Origin: Pseudomonas nicosulfuronedens
GTDB taxonomy: Bacteria > Pseudomonadota > Gammaproteobacteria > Pseudomonadales > Pseudomonadaceae
DNA: 64,000 nt
Assembly (NCBI RefSeq): GCF_005877905.1
Contig: NZ_SWDV01000018.1
Span: 62,001-126,000 of the forward strand
Reading direction: 5' to 3'
In this document: positions 19,452 to 28,392 of the stretch, one piece after another
Numbering within the stretch: position 1 is the first letter of the stretch
Layout: every line of letters begins with the position of its first letter
The notes under the pieces: generated by a model
Database searches by the model: none
The model's input: only the letters and a program-made list of their open reading frames with translations
Told to the model about the DNA's origin: nothing
Made by a program: the position numbers and the translations under genes

Positions 19452-20471
19452 TCAGCGGTCGGCGAGGTAGGCGGCGGCCAGTGTACAGGCGCGTTCGATC
19501 AGCATGGGGGCCAGTTCCCGTGCGGTTTCGCTGTTGCGCCGGGTGTGCACCCAGCCCAGGTAGGTCGTGCCGCGCAGCGCGAGGAACAGTGGCAGGGCGG
19601 CCCGGTCGGCGGCGGACAGCGGTTTGACCGAGTCGTAGCCGGCCAGCAGCGCCGCCTGGATCTGCGCCAGGCGCGGATCGTCCAGGCAGAAGTACAGCGC
19701 GGTGGCCAACTCGAACATGTGCCAGCCGAAGCCAGCATCGTCGAAGTCGATCAGCTGCAGTTCGCCGCCTTCGAGCAACAGGTTCTCCGGCACCAGGTCG
19801 GCGTGGATCATGCCGAAGTTGCCCAGGCTGCGGCCGTAACGGCGCAGGTCGAGGCGGGCTTCCTGGCGCGCGCGCTGGAGCAGTTCGCGTTGCTCGTCGC
19901 TGAGCAGGTCCAGCTCCCAGAAGCGTCCCCAGAACGGATTGGCGCCGATCAGACCTTCCTCATCCCAGGCGTGCCGGGTGAATTCGTTGGGTTGGCGCCA
20001 CTGGGCCGAATTCAGGTGGATGCGCGCGGCGACGGCGCCGGCCTGGTGGAACAGCGCCTCGATGTCGCCATCGGCGCTCAGGCCCTGTTCGGCGGAGCCC
20101 AGGGTGCTGCCGCCAAGCCAGCCGAGCATGTCGACGAAGCGCGGCTCCGCCAGTGCGGTGCTGCGTACCTCGGCCAGGTGTTCGCCGCTGCGGGTGCGGA
20201 TGATGCTGGGCACGCCGATGCCGCCGGCGGCCAGTTGCTCCATCCAGGTCAGCTCGGAACGCAGCGCCGCCTCGCTGTGGTAGCCGCCGCGGTGCACGCG
20301 CAGGGCGCTACGGGTGCCGTCGCTGCGGGTGGCGCAGAACACCGCGTTCTCGCGGTACTTGAGCAGTTCCAGGCCGACGAAGTCGCCGTCCCAGTGGTGC
20401 AGGGCGTCCAGCGCCAGGTCGCGCAGGCAGGCGATCTGCTGGTCATGGTCGAGCAAAGAGAAGTCAGTCAT
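19452..20471 (-). CDS. APH-fold small-molecule kinase, probable amino-alcohol kinase
   Basis: A 339-residue kinase of the aminoglycoside phosphotransferase fold. The catalytic loop is MIHADLVPENLL (His-x-Asp) and the metal-binding segment is LQLIDFDDAGFGWHMFELAT. This family includes hydroxylysine kinase, choline/ethanolamine kinases and homoserine kinase II. The immediate upstream partner is a PLP enzyme of the phospho-lyase group and the next an amine permease. Phosphorylation of ethanolamine, 1-aminopropan-2-ol or 5-hydroxylysine is therefore the likely reaction (inference). ATG 20471 has GAAGGAAA upstream and starts 11 bp after the lyase stop. Confidence 0.8.
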   Translation of the reverse strand: MTDFSLLDHDQQIACLRDLALDALHHWDGDFVGLELLKYRENAVFCATRSDGTRSALRVHRGGYHSEAALRSELTWMEQLAAGGIGVPSIIRTRSGEHLAEVRSTALAEPRFVDMLGWLGGSTLGSAEQGLSADGDIEALFHQAGAVAARIHLNSAQWRQPNEFTRHAWDEEGLIGANPFWGRFWELDLLSDEQRELLQRARQEARLDLRRYGRSLGNFGMIHADLVPENLLLEGGELQLIDFDDAGFGWHMFELATALYFCLDDPRLAQIQAALLAGYDSVKPLSAADRAALPLFLALRGTTYLGWVHTRRNSETARELAPMLIERACTLAAAYLADR

Positions 20472-20482
20472 GCCGGTTTCCT

Positions 20483-21757
20483 TCAAAGCTCGCCCAGGAC
20501 CTGGTCCAGGGTGTGGATGAACAGCTCGCCGTGTTCGCCCTGGAAGGGCAGTGGCGGGCGAATCTTGAGGATGTTGTCGTCGCCGCCGATCTTGCTGATC
20601 AACACGCCGCGCTGGCGCATCGCGTTGACGATGCGCCGTGCCTCCGGGCCTGCCGGCTCGCGGCTGGTGCGGTCGCGCACCAGTTCCACGGCGAAGAACA
20701 GGCCCTGGCCGCGCACGTCGCCGATGATCGAGTGGCGCTCGGCGAGTCGATGCAGTTCGGCGCTGAGGCGAGCTCCCTGGCGCCGGGCGTTGCCTTGCAG
20801 GTCCTCTTCGGCGATCACGTCGAGCACCGCCTGGCCGACGGCCGCGGCCACGGGCGAGCCGCCGAAGGTGTTGAAGTACAGGTTGGCGCGGCCGAAGGAT
20901 TCGACGCGCTCGCGGCTGGTCACCAGACCGGCCAGGGGGAAACCGTTGCCCATGGGCTTGCCGAGGGTGACGATGTCCGGCACCAGCGGGTGTGACTGGT
21001 GGCCCCACAGGTGATCACCGGTGCGGGCGAAGCCCGATTGCACCTCGTCGGCGATCAGCAGGCCGCCGGCCTCGCGCACCAGCTTGGCGACGCGCTCCAG
21101 GTAGCCGGCCGGCAGGCGCGGGATGCCTTCGTTGGCGAACAGCGTGTCGATCAACATGGCCGCGAGGCCTACGCCGGCCGCCTGCAGCTCGGCAATGGCT
21201 TCGGCGACCTTGGCGACATAGCGGTCGGCGACCTGCTCGGGCGTGCCGTCCGCGTGGTACAGGCAGGGGATAGGCACGGCCCGCGCATGGGCCGAGAACG
21301 GCTCCGAACTGGGCAGCGCGGTGGTCACCGCCGCTAGCGTGGTGGTGTTGCCGTGGTAGTTGTAGTCGCTGACGATGATGCCCTTGTTGCCGGTGGCGAA
21401 GCGCGCCATGCGCAGGGCCAGTTCGTTGGCCTCGCTGCCGGTGCAGGTGAACATCAGGCTGTCCAGCGGGTCGGCGAAGGTCGCGGTGAGGCTTTCGGCG
21501 TAGCGCACCACGCGTTCATTGAGGTAGCGGGTGTGGATGTTCAGCGTCGCCGCCTGTTCGGCCATGGCGGCTACCACTCTGGGGTGGCAGTGACCGACGC
21601 AGGGCACGTTGTTGTAGCAGTCCAGGTAGCGCTTGCCGGCGGCGTCGATGAGCCAGACGCCTTCGCCTTGCACCAGTTCCAGCGGCTCGTCATAGAACAG
21701 CGGCGAAGCATCGCCCATGACCTGGTGGCGGCGTTGCAGCAGGGTTGCTTCAGACAT
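20483..21757 (-). CDS. Class III aminotransferase-fold PLP enzyme, probable amino-alcohol-phosphate phospho-lyase
   Basis: A 424-residue fold-type I PLP enzyme. The N-terminal segment YLDCYNNVPCVGHCHPRVV closely matches the signature of animal ethanolamine-phosphate and phosphohydroxylysine phospho-lyases (Y-L-D-C-x-N-N-V-x-x-V-G-H-C-H-P). The PLP aspartate lies in ADEVQSGFARTG and the Schiff-base lysine in VTLGKPMGNGFPLAG. Such enzymes (EC 4.2.3.2 type) remove phosphate and ammonia from O-phospho-amino-alcohols to give aldehydes. Pairing with a kinase and an amine permease fits this better than a transaminase role. ATG 21757 is preferred to ATG 21766 because GGAG is spaced for it. The start overlaps the permease end by 8 bp. 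Confidence 0.8.
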   Translation of the reverse strand: MSEATLLQRRHQVMGDASPLFYDEPLELVQGEGVWLIDAAGKRYLDCYNNVPCVGHCHPRVVAAMAEQAATLNIHTRYLNERVVRYAESLTATFADPLDSLMFTCTGSEANELALRMARFATGNKGIIVSDYNYHGNTTTLAAVTTALPSSEPFSAHARAVPIPCLYHADGTPEQVADRYVAKVAEAIAELQAAGVGLAAMLIDTLFANEGIPRLPAGYLERVAKLVREAGGLLIADEVQSGFARTGDHLWGHQSHPLVPDIVTLGKPMGNGFPLAGLVTSRERVESFGRANLYFNTFGGSPVAAAVGQAVLDVIAEEDLQGNARRQGARLSAELHRLAERHSIIGDVRGQGLFFAVELVRDRTSREPAGPEARRIVNAMRQRGVLISKIGGDDNILKIRPPLPFQGEHGELFIHTLDQVLGEL

Positions 21758-23069
21758 TCTCGGCATTCTCCAGGGGCTTGCCGGCGCGGCTCGCGGCGCG
21801 CAGCAGGTAGTTGAGGATCAGTGCGACGACCACCAGGGCCAGGGCGCTGAGCATCGCCACTTCCAGCTGGAAGCAGGCAGCGATCACCACCAGCGTCAGC
21901 AGCATGCCGACGCTGGCCACGGCCGGGCCGCCGCGCAGGCGGAAGGGGCGCACCAGGCCGGGCTGGGTGCGGTGCAGGCGCAGGTAGGCGGCGAACAGCA
22001 CCAGGTGGCAGCTGCCCAGCAGCAGGACGATGCACAGCAGGAGTTTTTCCGGCGGCACCAGGGTGAGCGGCAGGCCGATCACGGTCAGCACCAGCAGGGC
22101 CACGTAGGGCGAGCCACGACGGTTGGTGCGGGCGAGAGCGGCGGGGAAGAAGCCGTCGCGGGCCAGGGCGAACAGTTGGCGGGAGGCGGAGAACACCACC
22201 GAGAAGAAGGTCGCCAGCAGGCCGCACACGGCGCCGGAGCCGACCAGCAAGGGCAGCCAGTCGCGCTCGCCGTAGAGTCCGCCGTGGGTCATGGCGGCGT
22301 ACAGCGGATCACCCGCGTTGCCGACCACTTCCACGCCGGCAGCGCCCGGCGCGCTGATTACCACGGTCAGGGCGGTCAGCAGCAGGGTGCCGACGGCGGC
22401 GATGATCCCGCGCGGCATGCTGCGGCCCGGTTCGGCGGCTTCCTCGGCAGCGGAGGCGACCTGCTCCAGGCAGATGAACATCCAGATGGCGAAGGGGACG
22501 CAGGCGAACACGCCGGAGACGCTCACGCCCGGCAGTGCGCTGCCGGATGTAGCCAGCAGATTCTCCCAGTGCACGTGGGGCAGCATGGCGCCGCCGAAGG
22601 CGAGCAGTGCGATGGCTGCCACCGCGCCGGCCAGCAGGGTCAGCCCGAGAGCCTCGCCCACGCCGATGATGTGGATGCCGATGATCACCGCGAACAGGCC
22701 GATGCGTACCGGCCAGCCGCCGAAGCCGAACACCGATTCCATGTAGGCGGCGAGGAAGTTGGCGGCCGCGCCGGTGCCGATGGTCAAAGCCAGTGCACAG
22801 GCGGCACCGACCAGGTAGCCGACGAAGGGTCCGAAGGCCAGCTGTGCGTAGGCGAACACGCCGCCAGCGTGGGGCCGGGCGGTGGAGAGTTCGCACACGC
22901 ACAGTGCCAGGCCGCCGCAGAGCACGGCCATCAGCAGGGTGGCGACGAGCATGTTGGCCCAGCCGCTACTGGCCAGGCCGTAGTTCCAGCCGGAGAACTG
23001 CCCGGCGATGACCAGTGAAATGCCGAGCCCGGCGATCTGGGGCCAGCGGAGTACGCCTTGTTTGAGCAT
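21750..23069 (-). CDS. APC-family amine permease, ethanolamine-permease-like
   Basis: A 439-residue membrane protein with about 12 hydrophobic segments. The first (QIAGLGISLVIAGQFSGWNY) is the conserved amine-binding region of the amino acid-polyamine-organocation superfamily. Features such as ELSTARPHAGGVFAYAQLAF and SASRQLFALARDGFFP match the ethanolamine permease subgroup found in Pseudomonas. It is the first gene of the permease-lyase-kinase set, with AAGGGA before the ATG, and its end overlaps the lyase start. Uptake of an amino alcohol is inferred from family and context. Confidence 0.85.
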   Translation of the reverse strand: MLKQGVLRWPQIAGLGISLVIAGQFSGWNYGLASSGWANMLVATLLMAVLCGGLALCVCELSTARPHAGGVFAYAQLAFGPFVGYLVGAACALALTIGTGAAANFLAAYMESVFGFGGWPVRIGLFAVIIGIHIIGVGEALGLTLLAGAVAAIALLAFGGAMLPHVHWENLLATSGSALPGVSVSGVFACVPFAIWMFICLEQVASAAEEAAEPGRSMPRGIIAAVGTLLLTALTVVISAPGAAGVEVVGNAGDPLYAAMTHGGLYGERDWLPLLVGSGAVCGLLATFFSVVFSASRQLFALARDGFFPAALARTNRRGSPYVALLVLTVIGLPLTLVPPEKLLLCIVLLLGSCHLVLFAAYLRLHRTQPGLVRPFRLRGGPAVASVGMLLTLVVIAACFQLEVAMLSALALVVVALILNYLLRAASRAGKPLENAENV

Positions 23070-23370
23070 GGTGGTTGTCCCTTGCCTTTGATTGATCGAA
23101 GTAGTGAGCGGCAGTCAGCCGCGTGCGCCTGGGCGCAGCGGGCAAGGGAGATGGCCGGCGGATGCCGACGGTTGAATGCGTGGAGTCATGGGGCGGCCCT
23201 TCTTGTTGTTTTATGGGGTGGTGCACGCGCCCGCCGTCAGGAGCAGCGGGCAGGGAGAAGGTACGGAGGGCGCGGGGTGGGGCGATATCAGAAATGCGCA
23301 AAGACGCAAGGTGGGGTTTTCCGCGGGAGAAGGCAGAGGGGGCCAGGCGGCTCCGATGGGGCGGAAACTG
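23070..23370. other. Leader region upstream of the permease gene
   Basis: No gene is supported. The region between the permease start and the REP pair presumably holds the promoter of the amino-alcohol operon. I could not identify a clear -35/-10 pair or operator in it. Confidence 0.4.
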
Positions 23371-23450
23371 GTAGGAGCGAGCTTGCTCGCGAACAGCATG
23401 CGTAGGATGCGTCAGGGGTGAGGCAGGTTCGCGAGCAAGATCGCTCCTAC
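23371..23450. repeat. REP-like inverted pair
   Basis: A plus unit (23371-23394) and a minus unit (23427-23450, with AGATCGC in place of AGCTCGC) face each other about 30 bp apart, between the paaZ terminator and the permease leader. Confidence 0.85.
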
Positions 23451-23534
23451 GAAGAGCCGATCGTGCCAGGACCGCAACGCGCATGACGCGCCAGCGTTAT
23501 CCGCCCTACGCGCTACAGGGTGTGGTGCAGGCAT

Positions 23535-23558
23535 AAAAAAACCGGCCCGAAGGCCGGT
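23535..23558 (-). terminator. Rho-independent terminator of paaZ
   Basis: ACCGGCC (23541-23547) pairs with GGCCGGT (23552-23558). On the minus strand the stem is followed by a T-run (A at 23535-23541). It is 35 bp after the paaZ stop. Confidence 0.85.
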
Positions 23559-23592
23559 CGAGAATGACACTGGAGTTGCAGCGATCAGCGCA

Positions 23593-25644
23593 TCACGCGC
23601 GCTTGAGCACCAGGGTCAGAATGTCGTAGCTGGCGACCAGTTCACCCAGCTGGTTGGTGACTTCCACGTCCCAGGCCACCACGCCCTGCGGTTCGCCCTT
23701 GGGGCTCTTCTTGCCCTGGTCGATCTTGCGCTTGCAGGTCAGGCGGGCCTGGATGGTGTCGCCGATGCCCACCGGGTTGATGAAGCGCAGGGTGTCCAGG
23801 CCGTAGTTGGCCAGCACCGGGCCGACGCCGGGGGAGACGAACAGGCCGGCCGCCGCCGAGAGCACGAAGTAGCCGTGGGCGATACGCTTGCCGAACTGCG
23901 AGTCCTTCGCCGCCAGCTCGTCGAAGTGCATGTAGAAGTGGTCGCCCGACAGGCAGCCGAAGTTCACCAGGTCGGCCTCGGTGACGGTACGGCGATGGGT
24001 CAGCAGCGATTCGCCGATCTTCAGATCGTCGAAGTAGCGGCGGAACGGGTGCACCTCGGTCTCGTACACCTTGGCGCCGCGCACGTATTCGCCGGTGACG
24101 GCCATCAACATGCTCGGCGAGCCCTGCACGGCGGTACGTTGCAGGTAGTGCTTCACTGCGCGCAGGCCACCCAGCTCTTCACCACCGCCGGCGCGACCGG
24201 GGCCGCCGTGCTTGAGCACCGGCAGCGGCGAGCCGTGGCCGGTGGATTCGGCGGCGGATTCGCGGTCGAGGATATGCAGGCGACCGTGCAGTGCGCCCAT
24301 GACCGGAACGACTTTCGCGGCGACCTGCGGGTCGCGGGTGATCAGGCTGGCCACCAGGCTGCCCTTGCCGCGTGCGGCCAGGGCCACTGCCTCGTCGATG
24401 TCGTCGTAGGTCATCAGGGTGGTCACCGGGCCGAAGGCCTCGATGTCGTGGGCACCGCCTTCGGCGTGCGGATCACGGCTGCGCAGCAGGGTCGGGGCGA
24501 AGAACGCGCCTTCGGCCACGCCGTCGCCGCGTGGAGCGAAACCGTCCTTCGCGCCGAAGAGCAGATCGCTGGACTTCAGCAGGGCTTCCACGCGCTCGGC
24601 GACGTCGGCCTGCTGCGCGTGGGAGGCCAGGGCGCCCATCTTCACGCCTTCCACCGATGGGTCACCGACCACGACCTTGGCCAGGCGCTCACGCAGGCGT
24701 TCGGCGACGGCGTCGACGTGCTTGGCGGGGACGATGGCGCGGCGGATGGCGGTGCATTTCTGCCCGGCCTTGACGGTCATCTCACGGGCTACTTCCTTGA
24801 CGAAGAGGTCGAATTCTTCATCGTCCGGGGTGACGTCCGGGGCAAGGATGGCGCAGTTGAGCGAATCGGCCTCGGCGTTGAACGGCACCGAGTTGCGGAT
24901 CAGGTTGGCGTTCACGCGCAGCTTGGCGGCGGTGTCGGCGGAGCCGGTGAAGGTCACCACGTCCTGGCCTTGCAGACGGTCCAGCAGGTCGCCGGTGCCA
25001 CCGATGATCAGCTGCAGGCTGCCAGCCGGGAGCAGGCCGGACTCGTGCATCACGCGCACGGCGGCTTCAGTGATGTAGCTGGTGGCAGTGGCCGGTTTGA
25101 CGATGCAGGGCATGCCGGCGAGGAAGCTCGGCGCGAACTTCTCCAGCATCCCCCAGATGGGGAAGTTGAAGGCGTTGATGTGCACGGCGATACCGCCGCG
25201 CGGCACCAGGATGTGGCTGCCGGCGAACTTGCCGGTCTTGCCCAGCGGCATGGCCGGGCCTTCGTGGACGACGTTGCCCGAGGGCAGCTCGCGGCCGCCG
25301 ACGCCGGCGTAGGCGAACAGCGTACCGGCGCCGCCTTCGATGTCGATCCAGCTGTCGGCGCGAGTGGCGCCGCTGTGGCGGGAAATCTCGTAGAGCTGTT
25401 CCTTGCGCTCGGTGAGGTACAGCGCCAGGGCCTTCAGGCGTTGGGCGCGCTGCTGGAAGTCCATGGACATCAGTTCTTTCAGGCCCTGCTCGCGGGCATG
25501 GGCGACGGCTTCGGCGAAATCCAGTGCCTCTTCGTGGGTGCGTGCCACGGTCTGGCCGTTGAGCGCGCTTCGCAGCGCCTGGGCGCCGTGCTGGCCGACC
25601 CAGCGGCCGCCGATGAAACTTTGCAGGATTGGCTCTTGGGCCAT
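23593..25644 (-). CDS. paaZ: Bifunctional oxepin-CoA hydrolase / 3-oxo-5,6-dehydrosuberyl-CoA semialdehyde dehydrogenase
   Basis: A 683-residue fusion that opens the oxepin ring and oxidises the resulting aldehyde in the phenylacetate pathway. Residues 1 to about 515 are an aldehyde dehydrogenase domain with the catalytic Cys297 in VKAGQKCTAIRRA. Residues about 530-683 are a MaoC-like (R)-hydratase domain with the hydratase motif CLSGDHFYMHFDELAAKDS and GKRIAHGYF. Both halves appear intact. It is separated from paaE by a 354-bp gap filled with repeats, so it may have its own promoter. Confidence 0.95.
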   Translation of the reverse strand: MAQEPILQSFIGGRWVGQHGAQALRSALNGQTVARTHEEALDFAEAVAHAREQGLKELMSMDFQQRAQRLKALALYLTERKEQLYEISRHSGATRADSWIDIEGGAGTLFAYAGVGGRELPSGNVVHEGPAMPLGKTGKFAGSHILVPRGGIAVHINAFNFPIWGMLEKFAPSFLAGMPCIVKPATATSYITEAAVRVMHESGLLPAGSLQLIIGGTGDLLDRLQGQDVVTFTGSADTAAKLRVNANLIRNSVPFNAEADSLNCAILAPDVTPDDEEFDLFVKEVAREMTVKAGQKCTAIRRAIVPAKHVDAVAERLRERLAKVVVGDPSVEGVKMGALASHAQQADVAERVEALLKSSDLLFGAKDGFAPRGDGVAEGAFFAPTLLRSRDPHAEGGAHDIEAFGPVTTLMTYDDIDEAVALAARGKGSLVASLITRDPQVAAKVVPVMGALHGRLHILDRESAAESTGHGSPLPVLKHGGPGRAGGGEELGGLRAVKHYLQRTAVQGSPSMLMAVTGEYVRGAKVYETEVHPFRRYFDDLKIGESLLTHRRTVTEADLVNFGCLSGDHFYMHFDELAAKDSQFGKRIAHGYFVLSAAAGLFVSPGVGPVLANYGLDTLRFINPVGIGDTIQARLTCKRKIDQGKKSPKGEPQGVVAWDVEVTNQLGELVASYDILTLVLKRA

Positions 25645-25998
25645 GGTTGTCTTCCTCCGGATCGCTACGCAAGGGTGCCGGCTGGTGCCGGTGACCGCCG
25701 CGCCGGGTGGGCGTCGGCGGCGCTTAATTAATTGGCGGGACTAAGCCGCCGGAAAAGGTCCGCCAGGGTCCTTGTGGGGCGCTGGCGGTGGAGCTGAATC
25801 GTTGTCGCAGAAGGCGAGCCTGCTCGACGCCGGCCTTGCCGGCGGTTCGCGGACAAGGTCCGCTCCTACGCAAAGCGCGCCGGGACCACCCTGTAGGAGC
25901 GGACTTTGTCCGCGAATCCTTCTGCGCATGCCGGGGCTGCGGCAGAGTGCGGTTCGCGAGCAAGGACTAGGCGTCCCCCTCGGTCCTGCAGGAACGGC
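25645..25998. repeat. Repeat-rich gap between paaZ and paaE with three REP-like units
   Basis: Units lie at 25845-25869 (minus, CGGACAAGGTCCG type), 25893-25916 (plus, same type) and 25952-25989 (minus, long variant with GACTAGGCGTCCCCCTCGGT before CCTGC). The first two form an inverted pair; the third repeats the unusual unit of 7188-7225. The part next to paaZ (25645-25840) shows no gene and presumably contains its promoter. Confidence 0.8.
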
Positions 25999-27075
25999 TC
26001 AGAGCTGGTCGAAATCGAGTACGACGTTGTCGCTGACCGGATACGCCTGGCAGCTCAGCACGTAGCCGGCCGCCACTTCGTAATCCTCCAGGGCGAAGTT
26101 GCTGTCCATTTCCACTTCTCCGGAAACCACCTTGCACTTGCAGGTCGAGCACACGCCGGCCTTGCAGGAGTAGGGCAGTTCGGCGCCCTGGGCATTGCCG
26201 GCGTCGAGCACGCTGACGCTGTTGCGGGCCAGTTCGAAGGACAGCTCGCGGCCATCGCTGATCACGGTGATCCGGCTCTTCGCGCTGTCGACTGCGGCGG
26301 CGGCCTGGCGGGCTTCGCGCTTGCTCTCGCTGCCGGCGGCGGCGAACAGTTCGAAGTGGATGCGCTCGGCCGGCATGCCATTGCCCTTGAGCTGGTCGCG
26401 CACGGTCTCGGTCATTGCCTGCGGGCCGCAGATGAAGGCAGCGTCCAGGCTCTTCACGTCGAGCCAGCGGCTGAACAGCTGGCCGCACTTGTCGGCGTCG
26501 ATGCGGCCGTTGTAGAGGTCGACGTCCTGCTGTTCGCGGCTGAACACGAAGATCAGGTTGAGGCGCTGCAGGTAGCGGTTCTTCAGGTCTTCGAGCTGTT
26601 CGCGGAACATCGCGGCGTTGCTGGAGCGGTTGCCGTAGAGCAGGGTGACGCGGCTGTTCGGCTCGGTTTCCAGGGTGGTCTTGACGATCGACAGGATCGG
26701 CGTGATGCCGCTGCCGGCGGCGACCGCCAGGTAGTTGCCGTGGCGTGCCGGGTCCAGTGCGACGTTGAAGTGGCCGGCTGGCGGCATGACTTCCAGGCTG
26801 GCGCCGACCTTCAGCGACTCGTTGGCGTAGGCAGAAAAACGCCCGCCCGGCACGCGCTTGATCGCCACGCGCAGCTCGCCATCATTCACGCCGCTGCAGA
26901 TGGAGTAGGAGCGGCGCACTTCCTCGCCGTCGAGCTGGGTGCGCATGACCAGGTGCTGGCCGTGCTGGAAGCGGAAGCTGTCGGCCAGGTCCGTCGGGAC
27001 GTCGAAGGCGATGGACACGGCGTCGCGGGTTTCGGCGCGTACTTCCTTGATTTTCAGGCTGTGGAACTTGCTCAT
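25999..27075 (-). CDS. paaE: Phenylacetyl-CoA 1,2-epoxidase, reductase subunit
   Basis: A 358-residue oxidoreductase that passes electrons from NADPH to the PaaA diiron centre. The N-terminal half is a ferredoxin-reductase-type FAD domain (RRSYSICSG) and NAD(P) domain (AAGSGITPILSIVKTTL). The C-terminal part is a plant-type 2Fe-2S ferredoxin domain with Cys304, Cys309, Cys312 and Cys342. GGAGAAG precedes ATG 27075, which lies 25 bp after the paaD stop. A longer open frame upstream is not used. Confidence 0.95.
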   Translation of the reverse strand: MSKFHSLKIKEVRAETRDAVSIAFDVPTDLADSFRFQHGQHLVMRTQLDGEEVRRSYSICSGVNDGELRVAIKRVPGGRFSAYANESLKVGASLEVMPPAGHFNVALDPARHGNYLAVAAGSGITPILSIVKTTLETEPNSRVTLLYGNRSSNAAMFREQLEDLKNRYLQRLNLIFVFSREQQDVDLYNGRIDADKCGQLFSRWLDVKSLDAAFICGPQAMTETVRDQLKGNGMPAERIHFELFAAAGSESKREARQAAAAVDSAKSRITVISDGRELSFELARNSVSVLDAGNAQGAELPYSCKAGVCSTCKCKVVSGEVEMDSNFALEDYEVAAGYVLSCQAYPVSDNVVLDFDQL

Positions 27076-27100
27076 TGTTCTTCTCCGGCGGCGTTGCCGC

Positions 27101-27634
27101 TCAGATGCACTTGAAGTAGTCGAACGGCTCGCGGCAGTCGACACAGCGGTACAGCGCCTTGCAGGCGGTCGAGCCGAACTCGCTGAGCAGCTCGGTGTGC
27201 GCGCTGCCGCACTGTGGGCAGCACACTTCCGGGCTTTCACCGAGCAGGCTGCGCTTGCTGGTGCTGCCGGACGGCGGTGCGATGCCGTAGACGCGCAGCG
27301 CTTCGCGGCCGCTGTCGCTGATCCAGTCGGTGGTCCACGCCGGGTTCAGCCGGCGCTCCAGTTGCGGCGCGGCGAAGCCGGCGTGCTCCAGGGCGTGCTG
27401 GATGTCCTGCTCGATGACCTCGGTGGCCGGGCAACCGGAGTACGTCGGGGTGACTACCACGTGCAGATGCCCGTCCTGCCAGTCGAGGCCGCGGACGATG
27501 CCGAGGTCGACCACGCTGACCACCGGCACTTCCGGGTCCATCACCGCGCCGAGCACGTGCCAGGCGCGGCTGAGGTCGTCAGCCGTGCCGGCACGGGCGC
27601 CGCGATCGCTGGTAATCAGCTCACCAGGTCGCAT
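27101..27634 (-). CDS. paaD: Phenylacetate degradation protein PaaD (MIP18-like, with zinc-ribbon tail)
   Basis: A 177-residue protein needed for a working epoxidase, probably in iron-sulfur or diiron assembly. A DUF59/MIP18-like domain (VMDPEVPVVSVVDLGIVRGL, then PTYSGCPATEVIEQDI) covers about residues 20-110. The tail has two CxxC pairs (CCPQCGSAH and YRCVDCREPF) plus a final Cys that suggest a zinc site. ATG 27634 overlaps the end of paaC by 14 bp and has only a weak ribosome-binding site, consistent with coupled translation. Confidence 0.92.
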   Translation of the reverse strand: MRPGELITSDRGARAGTADDLSRAWHVLGAVMDPEVPVVSVVDLGIVRGLDWQDGHLHVVVTPTYSGCPATEVIEQDIQHALEHAGFAAPQLERRLNPAWTTDWISDSGREALRVYGIAPPSGSTSKRSLLGESPEVCCPQCGSAHTELLSEFGSTACKALYRCVDCREPFDYFKCI

Positions 27635-28382
27635 CGGGGTAGGCCCGTTGGAGGAACTGCATCTCGGCCAGCAGAATGCCCAGGTGCTCGGTATGCAGGC
27701 CACGGCGGCCGCTGAGGTAGAAGTTCACCGCCGGTTCGGGCACCGGCAGGGTCGCGGCGGCGAAGATGTCGGCGACCTTGGACTTCCAGGCGGCGGCCAG
27801 CTCGGTCGGGTTCGGTGCGATCCCGGCTTCGAACAGGCGCTGCTCGATGTCGTCTGCGTTGCAGAGTTCGACGGTAAAACGCCACACCTGCGGAATCGCC
27901 GCGAGCATGCGCGCATGGCTTTGCTCGGTGCCATCGCCCAGGCGCTGCATCCATTCGCCGGAGCGACGCAGGTGGTAGGTGACTTCCTTCAGGCCCTTGG
28001 CGGCGATGGCGGCGATGCGCTCGTCGCTGGAGCTGCTCAGGGCGTGCAGTACATGGAAGTGCCAGGTGTCATAGAGGAACTGCTTGGTGATGGTCACGGC
28101 GAAGTCGCCGTTGGGCTGCTCGACCAGCAACAGGTTGCGGAAGGCCCGCTCATCGCGGCGGAAGGCCAGGGCATCGGCGTCGCGGCCGTCGTCCAGCAGT
28201 TCCACGGCGTATTCGTACCAGTTGCGTGCCTGGCCCACGAGGTCGAGGCCGACGTTCATCAGCGCCAGTTCTTCTTCCAGCGCCGGGGCGTGGCCGCACC
28301 ATTCGCAAAGGCGCTGGCCCTGAATCAGGGCGCTGTCGGCGAGGCGCAGCAGGTATTCGATCTTGTCGTTGTTCGGGTTCAT
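27621..28382 (-). CDS. paaC: Phenylacetyl-CoA 1,2-epoxidase, structural subunit PaaC
   Basis: A 253-residue ferritin-like partner of PaaA. It has the fold of the catalytic subunit but acts as the structural half of the oxygenase core. Segments LADSALIQGQRLCEWCGHAP, LGLVGQARNWYEYAVELLDD-like helices and TWHFHVLHALS are characteristic. It lies 10 bp after paaB. Confidence 0.93.
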   Translation of the reverse strand: MNPNNDKIEYLLRLADSALIQGQRLCEWCGHAPALEEELALMNVGLDLVGQARNWYEYAVELLDDGRDADALAFRRDERAFRNLLLVEQPNGDFAVTITKQFLYDTWHFHVLHALSSSSDERIAAIAAKGLKEVTYHLRRSGEWMQRLGDGTEQSHARMLAAIPQVWRFTVELCNADDIEQRLFEAGIAPNPTELAAAWKSKVADIFAAATLPVPEPAVNFYLSGRRGLHTEHLGILLAEMQFLQRAYPDATW

Positions 28383-28392
28383 CGCACGCGTC

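Noticed and set aside
20483-21757. Ordinary omega-amino-acid transaminase
   Set aside because: The phospho-lyase signature near residue 50 and the adjacent kinase favour a phospho-lyase, though a transaminase role is not formally excluded.
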